Assembly (NCBI GenBank): GCA_009776905.1
Contig: WRMX01000096.1
Location: forward strand, 1 to 11,274
Length of the DNA stretch: 11,274 nt
Reading direction: 5' to 3'
From: Oscillospiraceae bacterium
Lineage (GTDB): Bacteria > Bacillota > Clostridia > Oscillospirales > Oscillospiraceae
Below the pieces are notes generated by a model. The model saw nothing but the letters and a program-made list of their open reading frames with translations. It was not told the DNA's origin and searched no databases. Each line of letters begins with the position of its first letter. Positions within the stretch are counted from its first letter, which is position 1. Shown piece after piece: positions 1 through 6,378 of this stretch. Both the position numbers and the translations under genes were made by a program.

Positions 1-36
1 GCGGGGGTCGCGGGGGTCGCGGGGGTCGCGGGGTCG
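1..36. repeat. GC-rich 9-bp tandem repeat
   Basis: Three perfect copies of the 9-bp unit GCGGGGGTC are followed by a shortened GCGGGGTC, then degenerate related sequence to about position 58. The array runs off the left window edge, so its full size is unknown. In one forward frame it would encode Ala-Gly-Val repeats and stop at 46-48; the other frames give Arg-Gly-Ser or Gly-Gly-Arg repeats. It could therefore be the end of a low-complexity gene or a non-coding array. No gene can be assigned. Confidence 0.75.
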
Positions 37-116
37 CGTGAGCCGTGAGGTCGCGGGGCAGTTCTCGCGTTTCCTGCGCAGTCTATCACATGCGGAAGCG
101 GTTTGCAAATAACCAA

Positions 117-287
117 CGTGGGCTGCGACCACAACCCATCGGGACAGCTCTCTTACGAGCGAAATGAATTCGCTCTACTCGCTTGTCCCACACGCAGCTA
201 CGCTGCGCACCGCGATTCGCGCGGTGATAGTATCTTTGCGATTGAAACTATCTTGTTATTTGTTTGTGTTGCGAGTCGCTAAGGCAC
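117..287 (+). repeat. Dispersed structured repeat, copy A
   Basis: This non-coding stretch is a chain of hairpins. GAGCGAA (157-163) and TTCGCTC (169-175) enclose the loop ATGAA. CGCAGC and GCTGCG enclose TAC near 193-207. CACCGCG and CGCGGTG lie near 209-227. A long stem has arms at 230-241 and 276-287 around a 34-base loop. The part 117-210 is repeated in reverse orientation at 8000-8131 (copy B); shared pieces include ACAACCCATCGGGA and its complement, and ACAAGCGAGTAG. The part 157-287 is repeated in the same orientation at 9425-9558 (copy C), including GCACCGCG, TTCGCGCGG, GATAGTA and TTTGTTTG. A 70-codon reading frame across it shows no protein-like features and is rejected. Confidence 0.8.
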
Positions 288-389
288 AAAGCATGTGTAT
301 ACATAAATATAGACAACAACCGTTTTTGCCATTTCAAACGTGTATTGCCTTTGAGACATCAACCAGTGTAGAATAATGATATTCAAATA

Positions 390-406
390 TACGAGGAGGT
401 ACGATT
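390..406 (+). promoter_or_regulatory. Strong orphan Shine-Dalgarno
   Basis: GAGGAGGT at 393-400 lies seven bases before the ATG at 407, which is close to ideal. The upstream sequence is AT-rich. A TTGAGA lies near 351-356, but no -10 box at standard spacing is convincing. The site drives only a 26-codon frame that points into the 3' end of the methyltransferase gene on the other strand. Confidence 0.55.
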
Positions 407-487
407 ATGATTACGTTACTTGAGTTCGCTTATGACACGGGTGAAGTCGTGGTCTTTCCATTTAAGATCTCCTTTAACACAGCATGA
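407..487 (+). CDS. Short ORF or truncated gene start (26 aa)
   Basis: This 26-codon frame begins MITLLEFAYDTG and ends with TGA at 485-487. I do not recognise the product. Its start has a near-perfect Shine-Dalgarno (GAGGAGGT, 7-base spacing), which is unusual for a chance ORF. Codons from about 430 onward overlap the last codons of the methyltransferase gene in antisense. Two readings are possible: a real small peptide, or the 5' end of an older gene whose remainder was lost when the methyltransferase segment arrived. The first reading would need conservation in relatives; the second would need a longer homologue sharing the same first ten or so residues. Confidence 0.3.
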   Translation: MITLLEFAYDTGEVVVFPFKISFNTA

Positions 488-1371
488 ATTACGTTGACCG
501 GCACGGCATTTCCTGCTTGTTTGCGTGTCTGGCTGTCGTTGCATACAATTTTAAAGCTGTCCGGAAATCCTTGAAGACGTAGCATCTCGCGCGGGGTCAG
601 TCTGCGCTTTCCATTTACCAGCAGATAATTGTATGAAGCTCCGGCTCGCAATGCGCAGGAATATGGATAGCTCGAAATGTTGCCTGCTTTGTTTTCATGC
701 CATATGCCCGGTGAAAACTTACTCACATGCATCTTTGCGCGTTTTATGGCGATATGATCGCTGGCGAAATATTTTTCGTCAACATCATTGTCGTTTTCCA
801 GTACTGATGAAAGATTGCCGGGACCTGAGCCGTGTGGGAATATAAAGCTGGCATTATGGTCAAGAAAACCGACAATAATCGTGCGCTCGCGTTTCTGCGG
901 AAGTCCAAAATCAAGCGCGTTTAGCACCTTCCAGTGGGTTTTATAACCAAGCTCATCCAATGTGAGGAGAATAGTATGAAGCGTCCTTCCCTTGTCATGC
1001 GTGCTCAGTTGCTTTACGTTTTCCAGAATGAATATTGGTGGCTTTTTATTTTCAAGGATTCGTGCTACATCAAAGAACAGCGTGCCTCTTGTATCTTCAA
1101 AACCACGCATGTTTCCGCATATGCTGAAAGCTTGACATGGAAACCCCGCAAACAAGATATCGTGGTTCGGAACGTCACCGGCATCCAAGGCGGTTATATC
1201 ATTGTATGGAATTATGCCATAGTTTTCAATATACGCTGCTTGCGCATAGGGGTCAATCTCACATGCAAAAACGCACTCTCCGCCTAACTGTGCGGCAGCT
1301 TGGTGAAAACCGCCAATCCCGGCAAAGAGGTCAATATATGTGAAGCTATCTTTGCCATTGCTATTAATCAT
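430..1371 (-). CDS. DNA (cytosine-5-)-methyltransferase
   Basis: The product transfers a methyl group from SAM to carbon 5 of cytosine in a specific DNA site. The 313-residue protein shows the family's motifs in order: motif I DLFAGIGGF (14-22, SAM binding), motif IV GFPCQAFS with catalytic Cys79, motif VI ENVK (117-120), motif VIII QKRERT (159-164), a target-recognition region about 215-252, motif IX RRLTPREMLRLQGFP (256-270) and motif X QAGNAVPV (285-292). It appears complete. A longer TTG start at 1422 is rejected because it lies inside the spacer of a good promoter; the ATG at 1371 has GAGG nine bases upstream. No restriction endonuclease or Vsr gene is visible nearby, so it looks solitary, although its left neighbour region is short. 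Codons are more AT-rich than in the plus-strand genes, consistent with horizontal acquisition. Target specificity cannot be read from the sequence. Confidence 0.95.
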   Translation of the reverse strand: MINSNGKDSFTYIDLFAGIGGFHQAAAQLGGECVFACEIDPYAQAAYIENYGIIPYNDITALDAGDVPNHDILFAGFPCQAFSICGNMRGFEDTRGTLFFDVARILENKKPPIFILENVKQLSTHDKGRTLHTILLTLDELGYKTHWKVLNALDFGLPQKRERTIIVGFLDHNASFIFPHGSGPGNLSSVLENDNDVDEKYFASDHIAIKRAKMHVSKFSPGIWHENKAGNISSYPYSCALRAGASYNYLLVNGKRRLTPREMLRLQGFPDSFKIVCNDSQTRKQAGNAVPVNVIHAVLKEILNGKTTTSPVS

Positions 1372-1401
1372 AATTTGAGTCCTCAATAATGTAATGTGTG
1401 T

Positions 1402-1430
1402 ATTATAAATCAAAATAAACAAATATTCAA
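1402..1430 (-). promoter_or_regulatory. Sigma-70-type promoter for the methyltransferase
   Basis: On the minus strand, TTGAAT (1425-1430) and a perfect TATAAT (1402-1407) are separated by exactly 17 bases. Transcription would begin near 1395, giving a leader of about 25 bases before the ATG at 1371. The promoter suggests that the methyltransferase is transcribed independently of the genes further upstream. Confidence 0.75.
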
Positions 1431-1440
1431 CTTGATTGAA

Positions 1441-1713
1441 TCATTTTGTCTGCACCATCTCCGCCAAGTATCGCACATGGATTTCTAGAAATCGCAGGAA
1501 CACGCGCTCGTCATAGCTTATGGCTGCGTAATGGCCGGTATCAGTAATCACAGATCCTGCTGCGGAGTGAGCGCGCGACCGGGGCGGGTGGGAAGCCACG
1601 AATATGGGCGATGAGACCGGGTTTGAGGGAGGAAGCGCGCGGTGTGGGTATGGATAATCTCGCCACCTGATTGCTTTGTATATACGCGATACTAATGAAT
1701 AAATTCTGTTGTA
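1441..1713 (-). pseudogene. Possible C-terminal gene remnant
   Basis: Minus-strand sequence between the two genes holds a 90-codon frame without an upstream ATG; it is entered just after a stop at 1714-1716. A GTG within it would give about 50 residues. The N-terminal half is Pro/Ser-rich and not convincing. The last 30 or so residues (DERVFLRFLEIHVRYLAEMV near the end) look like an amphipathic helix of a real protein. I do not recognise the family. It could be the eroded end of a deleted gene or a chance frame. The remaining gap 1714-1752 holds nothing clear. Confidence 0.2.
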
Positions 1714-1752
1714 TCAGTCATTTACGAGGTGATGGCTGCGCTAACTGCGAAA

Positions 1753-2427
1753 CTAGCTATCGATAACAGCGGCTTCAGATGCAACGTTATTGCCGATGCC
1801 GGCAAGCAGATCATGCAATTCATCTATTTTCTCTCTTGGTATAGTCGAATACCAGCCTCCGCCGCCTTCGGAGTTTAAGCTATCGCGACCCGATTCAGCT
1901 CGAACATAGTCATAGACAAAAACATCAGCCGGCATCGAGGAGACATCGAATCGCCATATAAGCAACAACGGGCTATCTGCCATTTCATTTTTGATCGAAT
2001 AACTATCCCATGAGCTGCCAACGTAGTTATCCCAATTGACAATTTGTATGCGATATACGTACGTACCGGTGTCAAAGTATATTTGCGGAAGATATGTAAA
2101 CACATAAGGTGTGCCAAACACCACATCGTGGATCAAATAAAATTCTCTGTAATTTACAGCAGTTTTACAAATGGAATAAATGGAATTTTTGTAATCATCA
2201 TTTGTAATGAGCCATAAAGAATGTGGATCAATCTCATATATGTTGTTTACTAGATATTGCGTATACCTCTCTTCGATGTACAAGTCAAATCCATTGTCGA
2301 AATCAGGTTCAAACAATTCTCCGCCTTTGAGCCTGTGTTGAAGCAGAGACCATATTATTATGACGAGTATGAGCATTAGAAGCTGTACCAGCGCTACAAG
2401 CACTCTATTCTTTTTTATCAGAACCAT
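1753..2427 (-). CDS. Membrane-anchored protein of unknown function
   Basis: I do not recognise this 224-residue protein. It begins with a basic stretch (MVLIKKNR) and one strongly hydrophobic segment at about residues 8-28, typical of an N-terminal membrane anchor or uncleaved signal. The remainder is polar and rich in Tyr, Asp and Ile, with no Cys pairs or obvious catalytic motif, and probably lies outside the membrane. A Gly-rich turn (SEGGGGWYS) lies near residues 187-195. The ATG at 2427 has GAAGG ten bases upstream. It follows the editing-protein gene on the same strand after 65 bases that contain a hairpin, so cotranscription is possible. Its AT-rich codon use resembles the methyltransferase more than the upstream genes, which suggests that it belongs to an acquired segment. 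Confidence 0.7.
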   Translation of the reverse strand: MVLIKKNRVLVALVQLLMLILVIIIWSLLQHRLKGGELFEPDFDNGFDLYIEERYTQYLVNNIYEIDPHSLWLITNDDYKNSIYSICKTAVNYREFYLIHDVVFGTPYVFTYLPQIYFDTGTYVYRIQIVNWDNYVGSSWDSYSIKNEMADSPLLLIWRFDVSSMPADVFVYDYVRAESGRDSLNSEGGGGWYSTIPREKIDELHDLLAGIGNNVASEAAVIDS

Positions 2428-2458
2428 TTGACGACGACCTTCTTCGTGATATTCAATT

Positions 2459-2480
2459 GCTCAAACAACGCTGTTTAAGC
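2459..2480. repeat. Hairpin between two minus-strand genes
   Basis: GCTCAAACA (2459-2467) and TGTTTAAGC (2472-2480) can form a nine-pair stem, one pair being G-U on the minus strand, with the four-base loop ACGC. It sits 13 bases past the editing-protein stop. No T-run follows on either strand, so it is not a standard intrinsic terminator. It may slow transcription or protect the upstream message end. Confidence 0.45.
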
Positions 2481-2492
2481 GGGGGCAGTATT

Positions 2493-3071
2493 TCATTTTA
2501 GCGTGAGTATTCGGTATTCCACGCCGCAGGCATTGAGGATTTTTTCAATGTCCTGCGGCTTTATTATGACCGTCGCGGTGTTGTCGTTCGGGTGGATGCC
2601 GATCGTCTCGCAATCAAAAGCGGCGTCATCGATGAGAATCGTCGCGTCAGTGCCTCTGGCGCCGACTACATTGAGGAATGACACCGAGCCATGCTTGATG
2701 TTCAGCTTTTGCATAAGCGCGTCCTCATCGCCGAAACTGAGCCGCGTTTCCCCCAATATCTGCGCCAGTTTGACCAGATCAGCGCGTTTTGTGAGCGGCA
2801 GCGAAAGAAGGTAGTAGCGGCTTTTGTCTTTGTTTCGGAGGAACAGGTTTTTGAATATGACTGTGTCTATATGGTCGCGCTCGTCGTCGTGGTCCGCTTG
2901 TGTAAACATTGGCGGGTGGTCGATTTTTTTGTATTCTATGCCCAGCCGGTCTAATAATTGGTATACTTCATCTTTTCGCGCTGTGGATTCGTCGTAATTG
3001 GAGGCGGCGGGTTTGTTGTTGTCGATGATTGCCGTATCATCGCCATTTGAGGTGGAGGTTTCGTTGTTCAT
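2493..3071 (-). CDS. ProX/YbaK-type prolyl-tRNA editing protein
   Basis: This family hydrolyses mischarged aminoacyl-tRNA(Pro), typically Ala-tRNA(Pro), in the cytoplasm as a stand-alone relative of the prolyl-tRNA synthetase insertion domain. The 192-residue product has a polar low-complexity N-terminus of about 32 residues, then the fold: VYQLLDRLGIEYKKIDHPP (36-54), the conserved-lysine strand FKNLFLRN (73-80, Lys74), LPLTKRADLVKLA (91-103), and GIHPNDNTATV (158-168). The expected GxxxP loop reads GSVSF at 128-132, so the proline is absent. I chose the ATG at 3071 because AAAGGA lies ten bases upstream and this clears the preceding gene, which ends at 3097. A longer TTG start at 3167 would overlap that gene. 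The 25-base spacing suggests cotranscription with the acetylation genes. The family call is firm; the exact tRNA substrate is inferred. Confidence 0.88.
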   Translation of the reverse strand: MNNETSTSNGDDTAIIDNNKPAASNYDESTARKDEVYQLLDRLGIEYKKIDHPPMFTQADHDDERDHIDTVIFKNLFLRNKDKSRYYLLSLPLTKRADLVKLAQILGETRLSFGDEDALMQKLNIKHGSVSFLNVVGARGTDATILIDDAAFDCETIGIHPNDNTATVIIKPQDIEKILNACGVEYRILTLK

Positions 3072-3096
3072 GGGGGTGGGTTCCTTTCCGTTAGTT

Positions 3097-4650
3097 CTAT
3101 GAAATCTGTGAGGCTGCTTGTTGCATGAAGTCGCTGTTGAATGAATGCAGGTCGCCGATGACGACAAAGATGTCCTTTATATCATATCGTTCGATCAGTT
3201 CCCCGACCTTGCCGCCTGCGGAATAGGCGTTGAAGTATCGCGGGTCGTAATAATGTACTTCCTTATATTGCCCCGCGAGCATCGGCACGAATGCAAGGCC
3301 GAACGAATCCGTCAGCACGAGGCAATTCTCTGTTTTGTCATTATCGCTGCGCAGGATGCTCCAAGGCCCCGCGGGGCCGCCGAGATATACGGTGTATCTG
3401 TCGTTCGCCCTGGCGTTGAAATCCAGAACAGGTATGGTTTTCGACGTTTCCGGGGCTGTTATGCGTATGAACTCGTGGGAGCATATCGGCGATATCAGTT
3501 CAAGGTCGTCCGCATGGTCTCGCATGTAGCCCGTCGGATTGTCCCTGTAATATGTCCCAAGAAATGGGCTTTCAAGAACAATGTCAAAATCCGAATATGG
3601 CGTGGGGGCGTGGCCGATGTTGCCGACCATCTCGCTATATACAAGGTTCGTGCCATATGGCGTCCAGTGCATGTCCGTGCGAAAATATACGTACTCGTCG
3701 CGCATCATCGCGCCGCCGAGGATATTTGCCGCAGATACCGTGAATACGTTGTTACTCGTGAATGCGTAGACGCATTGCTCGAAATTGGAATAGAAGGCTT
3801 CACGGTTCGCCGCGTTTACAAATCTGTTTGCATATGCGCTCTGGGGAACCATTGCGAACGACAGCGTTCCGCCTTCGGGGAGCAGATCCGCAAAGCGGTT
3901 CAGATAGTTCGCGAAGCTTATGATTTGGTTTCGGCCGCAGGTCCATAGCGCGGTCTCTTGCGAGTTTGCCTTCATGTATACGCCCATGGTTTGCGGGAAG
4001 TCGTCGGCCGACGGTTCGGGTTTATTTGGAATTATGACATGCCGAGCGTCGTCTGCAGGTGGGTCCGGGGTGGTTGGTGGGTCCGTGGTGGTTTGCGGGC
4101 CCTGGAGGTGCGCATGATCGGATGATCCGGGGGTTAACACATTTGGCGCGGGTGGTTGCTGCGATGGTTGCGTCGTCTGCTGTGCCTGTTGCTGCTGCGG
4201 TGGCAATGATTGCTGCATCTGTTGTTGCTGCTGCGATGGGGGTTGCTGCTGCGATGGAGGTTGCTGCTCTGATTCCTGTTGTTGCTGCTGAGACAGTGGT
4301 TCAGATTCAGATGCTTCTACTGAATTTGTCAAGGGGTCTTCATGTATCCCCGCTACTGCGAGGTAGTCTATGTAATTTGCCATGCTCGTTTTGTCGCGTA
4401 TTGTTTGGGTCAGATTGATGGCGTCTTCGCGGCCGGGGAAGCGGTCGAGGTAATACCTTTCCAGGTTGTCCATGTAGCTGCCGTCGGCAATCGTTGCTGT
4501 CGTTGCCTTTGGGAGCTCCGCGAGCATTCTGTTTTCGGCAATGGAGTATTCGCTGTCGCGAGGGGCGAACAGCGTCAGGTATATGCCGATGGACAGCAGC
4601 ATTGCTATCCATATTATTGGCCACGTTCTTGTTAATACTGCATTGTGCAT
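3097..4650 (-). CDS. DHHW/AlgJ-AlgX-like SGNH acetyltransferase partner
   Basis: These proteins are extracytoplasmic SGNH-fold enzymes that work with an MBOAT membrane protein to O-acetylate exported polysaccharide or wall polymers. The 517-residue product has a membrane anchor at about residues 12-28, the family's early ENRMLAELP (39-47) and RFPGRE (70-75), the signature RTDMHWTPYG (324-333, with Asp326 and His328 as likely catalytic residues; the first His of DHHW is Met here) and VLTDSFG (445-451, likely nucleophile Ser449). A Gln/Pro/Ser-rich linker (about 118-205) separates the anchor region from the catalytic domain. The ATG at 4650 is preferred because GGAG lies seven bases upstream; the ATG at 4668 lacks a ribosome site. 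It follows the MBOAT gene after 144 bases. The acetylated polymer is unknown. Confidence 0.88.
   Translation of the reverse strand: MHNAVLTRTWPIIWIAMLLSIGIYLTLFAPRDSEYSIAENRMLAELPKATTATIADGSYMDNLERYYLDRFPGREDAINLTQTIRDKTSMANYIDYLAVAGIHEDPLTNSVEASESEPLSQQQQQESEQQPPSQQQPPSQQQQQMQQSLPPQQQQAQQTTQPSQQPPAPNVLTPGSSDHAHLQGPQTTTDPPTTPDPPADDARHVIIPNKPEPSADDFPQTMGVYMKANSQETALWTCGRNQIISFANYLNRFADLLPEGGTLSFAMVPQSAYANRFVNAANREAFYSNFEQCVYAFTSNNVFTVSAANILGGAMMRDEYVYFRTDMHWTPYGTNLVYSEMVGNIGHAPTPYSDFDIVLESPFLGTYYRDNPTGYMRDHADDLELISPICSHEFIRITAPETSKTIPVLDFNARANDRYTVYLGGPAGPWSILRSDNDKTENCLVLTDSFGLAFVPMLAGQYKEVHYYDPRYFNAYSAGGKVGELIERYDIKDIFVVIGDLHSFNSDFMQQAASQIS
4048..4299 (-). repeat. Low-complexity Gln/Pro/Ser linker-coding repeats
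   Basis: The segment coding residues 118-201 of the DHHW protein is built from degenerate CAG/CAA and CCN codons. It contains runs of up to five Gln, repeated PPSQQQ units, and then a Pro/Thr/Asp-rich part. It reads as a flexible extracytoplasmic spacer. The short iterated codons make it a likely site of length variation between strains. Confidence 0.8.
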
Positions 4651-4794
4651 GTTATATCTCCGATTCATATGACACAGCCCGGCGTGACGGGCGGCAGAAT
4701 GACTAAAGTGGGCGCAGGGGGGGGCAGAACCAGGTTGATATGTGCAACGACCCCTAGAGGGTGCGGTGGCTGTGGTGAAGCGAGCCCTCCCGCA
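4651..4794 (-). other. 144-base gap in the acetylation operon
   Basis: This gap between the MBOAT stop and the DHHW start is long for a tight operon. It contains a run of eight G (C on the coding strand, about 4718-4725) and a short 5-bp inverted repeat near 4677-4692 (GCCCG/CGGGC). No terminator with a T-run and no convincing promoter is visible. No coding frame longer than a few codons has a ribosome site. Confidence 0.4.
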
Positions 4795-6210
4795 TCAAAA
4801 CCTGAAATAAAGAAACGGGTTGAAGCTCTGCCCGACAAGGAAAGACAACGACAGCAGAAGCAGTACGCTTGCTAGCGCGGGACGCAGCACGGCATCGATG
4901 ACTGCCGAGCCCTGCGCCGCGTGCTTCCCGGTCCTTTTCATCTTAGCCCAAGGCAGGCAGCACAGCACGGCAACCGCTATCAGCACGATGTTTGTTTTAA
5001 GCACGTAGAGCGAAATGGGATCGGACATCGCGCCTCCCGACATTCCGAGCATTGCGCCAATATGGCTGATGCCGGCCGACAGGCTTTCATAATAGAACAG
5101 GACCCAGCCGACCAATATGAGAAACAATGTCGCGACTGTTCTCAAAACTGCGGGAATTTTATCTATGACACGTCTTAATACCAGACGTTCAATAATGATC
5201 AACAGGCCGTAGTATGCGCCCCATGCCGCGAAGTTCCATGTTGCCCCATGCCAAAGGCCGGTCAGTATCCAAATGACCAGCAGGTTGAAAACCAGGCGGA
5301 GGTCCGACACCCTGTTGCCGCCGAGAGGGATATATACGTAATCGCGGAAAAAAGCGCCCAGCGACATGTGCCACCGCCGCCAGAATTCCGTGATGCTTTT
5401 AGATATGTACGGGTAGTTGAAGTTTTCGAGGAAATGAAAGCCGCACACGCGCCCCATTCCGATGCTCATATCCGAATACCCGGAGAAGTCAAAGTATATT
5501 TGAAGCGCGAAGAGGACGGCCAGCAGCCAGCTCCCCAAGACGGACTGTTGCGCCGAACCTCCCGCTTTTGGCAAATAGTTGATGGCTTCGCCGCAAAGGT
5601 TTGCGAGCAGAACCTTTTTCGACAACCCGACGATGAACCGCATCGAGCCTTCGTATACATCGCGATGTGACGGGGACCTGCTGTTCAGCATCTCCGCGAT
5701 GTCGCCGTATTGGACGATGGGGCCCGCGATGAGCTGCGGGAAGAAGCTGATGTACAGCAATACGAGCAGCGGGTTTTTTTGCGCCTCGGCTTTTTGCCTG
5801 TATATGTCGACCGTGTAGGTGATTGCCTGGAATGTATAGAAGCTGATGCCGATAGGCAGCCTTTGCACGGGCATCGCGAACTCAATTCCGGCCAGCCCTG
5901 TAACGGTGTTTATCCATGTAGCTGCGTACTTGAAATAAACCAAAAATGAGAGGCTTATGATGCATGCAAGGGCAAGATGTGCCTTTCGCCTTGCAATGCT
6001 TTCCGTGCGAGATATCATCCGGGCGCAGGCATAGTTGACTCCGGTCGTAAAAATCATGCCCAATACCCAAAGCGGCTCCCCCCATGCGTAGAACACAAGC
6101 GAGAATATGAGGAGGAGGCCGTTGCGCGCTTTTATGTTGCGGAATATTGCGTGCATGATGAGGACGGCCGGCAGGAACAGGTATAAAAATGTCAGCGATG
6201 AGAATACCAT
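4795..6210 (-). CDS. MBOAT-family O-acyltransferase (AlgI/DltB-like)
   Basis: This polytopic membrane enzyme passes acyl (probably acetyl) groups from the cytoplasm to an extracellular acceptor, together with an SGNH partner. The 471-residue length is typical of AlgI-like proteins. Visible landmarks are the N-terminal VFSSLTFLYLFLPAVL, PIGISFYTFQAITYTVDIYR (119-138), FFPQLIAGPI (156-165), IYFDFSGYSDMSIG (238-251), EFWRRWHMSL (275-284) and the MBOAT histidine in LTGLWHGATWNF (His321). About ten hydrophobic segments span the protein. The ATG at 6210 is chosen because it begins the family's usual N-terminus and has GAGAG upstream; a TTG at 6282 would add 24 unrelated residues. The downstream DHHW gene supports an acetylation system. 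Confidence 0.95.
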   Translation of the reverse strand: MVFSSLTFLYLFLPAVLIMHAIFRNIKARNGLLLIFSLVFYAWGEPLWVLGMIFTTGVNYACARMISRTESIARRKAHLALACIISLSFLVYFKYAATWINTVTGLAGIEFAMPVQRLPIGISFYTFQAITYTVDIYRQKAEAQKNPLLVLLYISFFPQLIAGPIVQYGDIAEMLNSRSPSHRDVYEGSMRFIVGLSKKVLLANLCGEAINYLPKAGGSAQQSVLGSWLLAVLFALQIYFDFSGYSDMSIGMGRVCGFHFLENFNYPYISKSITEFWRRWHMSLGAFFRDYVYIPLGGNRVSDLRLVFNLLVIWILTGLWHGATWNFAAWGAYYGLLIIIERLVLRRVIDKIPAVLRTVATLFLILVGWVLFYYESLSAGISHIGAMLGMSGGAMSDPISLYVLKTNIVLIAVAVLCCLPWAKMKRTGKHAAQGSAVIDAVLRPALASVLLLLSLSFLVGQSFNPFLYFRF

Positions 6211-6223
6211 ATGTCTCTCTTTC

Positions 6224-6254
6224 TTGACACTCCCCATGCCTAAATGATGGGGGT
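6224..6254 (-). mobile_element. IS200/IS605 right-end-like hairpin
   Basis: On the minus strand a stem of CCCCAT and ATGGGG encloses a nine-base loop containing TTTAG, and is followed by GAGTGTCAA ending at 6224. From memory, IS200/IS605 (TnpB-carrying) right ends share a hairpin with a TTTAG loop followed by a TCAA-type cleavage site. No tnpA or tnpB gene is in the window, so this would be a solo end or excision scar. It lies in the leader of the MBOAT gene, 13 bases before its ATG. A simple leader hairpin is the alternative. Confidence 0.4.
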
Positions 6255-6296
6255 TTTGCGGTATTTTTGATATAGTGGCCAATGGTTTGCAGCAGT

Positions 6297-6326
6297 ATTA
6301 TACCCGAAACGAGCTGCATGGCGCAA
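6297..6326 (-). promoter_or_regulatory. Promoter for the MBOAT operon
   Basis: On the minus strand, TTGCGC (6321-6326) and TATAAT (6297-6302) are 18 bases apart. Transcription from about 6290 would give a leader of roughly 80 bases that includes the IS605-like hairpin before the ATG at 6210. Confidence 0.55.
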
Positions 6327-6340
6327 GTTGAACATTTTTA

Positions 6341-6368
6341 TTGTGATTTTCGTTTTATTTGATATAAT
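6341..6368 (+). promoter_or_regulatory. Promoter for the deaminase gene
   Basis: TTGTGA (6341-6346) and a perfect TATAAT (6363-6368) are separated by 16 bases, in an AT-rich stretch divergent from the MBOAT promoter. The start would be near 6375, giving a leader of about 55 bases. Confidence 0.65.
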
Positions 6369-6378
6369 GATTGTTGGC

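Noticed and set aside
164..376. 70-codon plus-strand frame
   Set aside because: It lies across repeat copy A and its hairpins, has no Shine-Dalgarno site, and its translation follows the repeat rather than any protein pattern.
1372..1422. Upstream TTG start extending the methyltransferase by 17 residues
   Set aside because: The TTG falls between the -35 and -10 boxes of a good promoter, and the ATG at 1371 has its own GAGG site.
1733..1879. Plus-strand ORF of about 48 codons starting ATGGCTGCG
   Set aside because: The GAGG is only two bases from the ATG, and the frame is antisense to the 3' end of the membrane-anchored gene with no protein-like features.
3072..3167. TTG start extending the editing protein by 32 residues
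   Set aside because: It would overlap the end of the DHHW gene, and the ATG at 3071 has AAAGGA at suitable spacing.
3145..3948. 267-codon plus-strand frame opposite the DHHW gene
   Set aside because: It is antisense to a well-supported gene, with no recognisable domain and no ribosome site.
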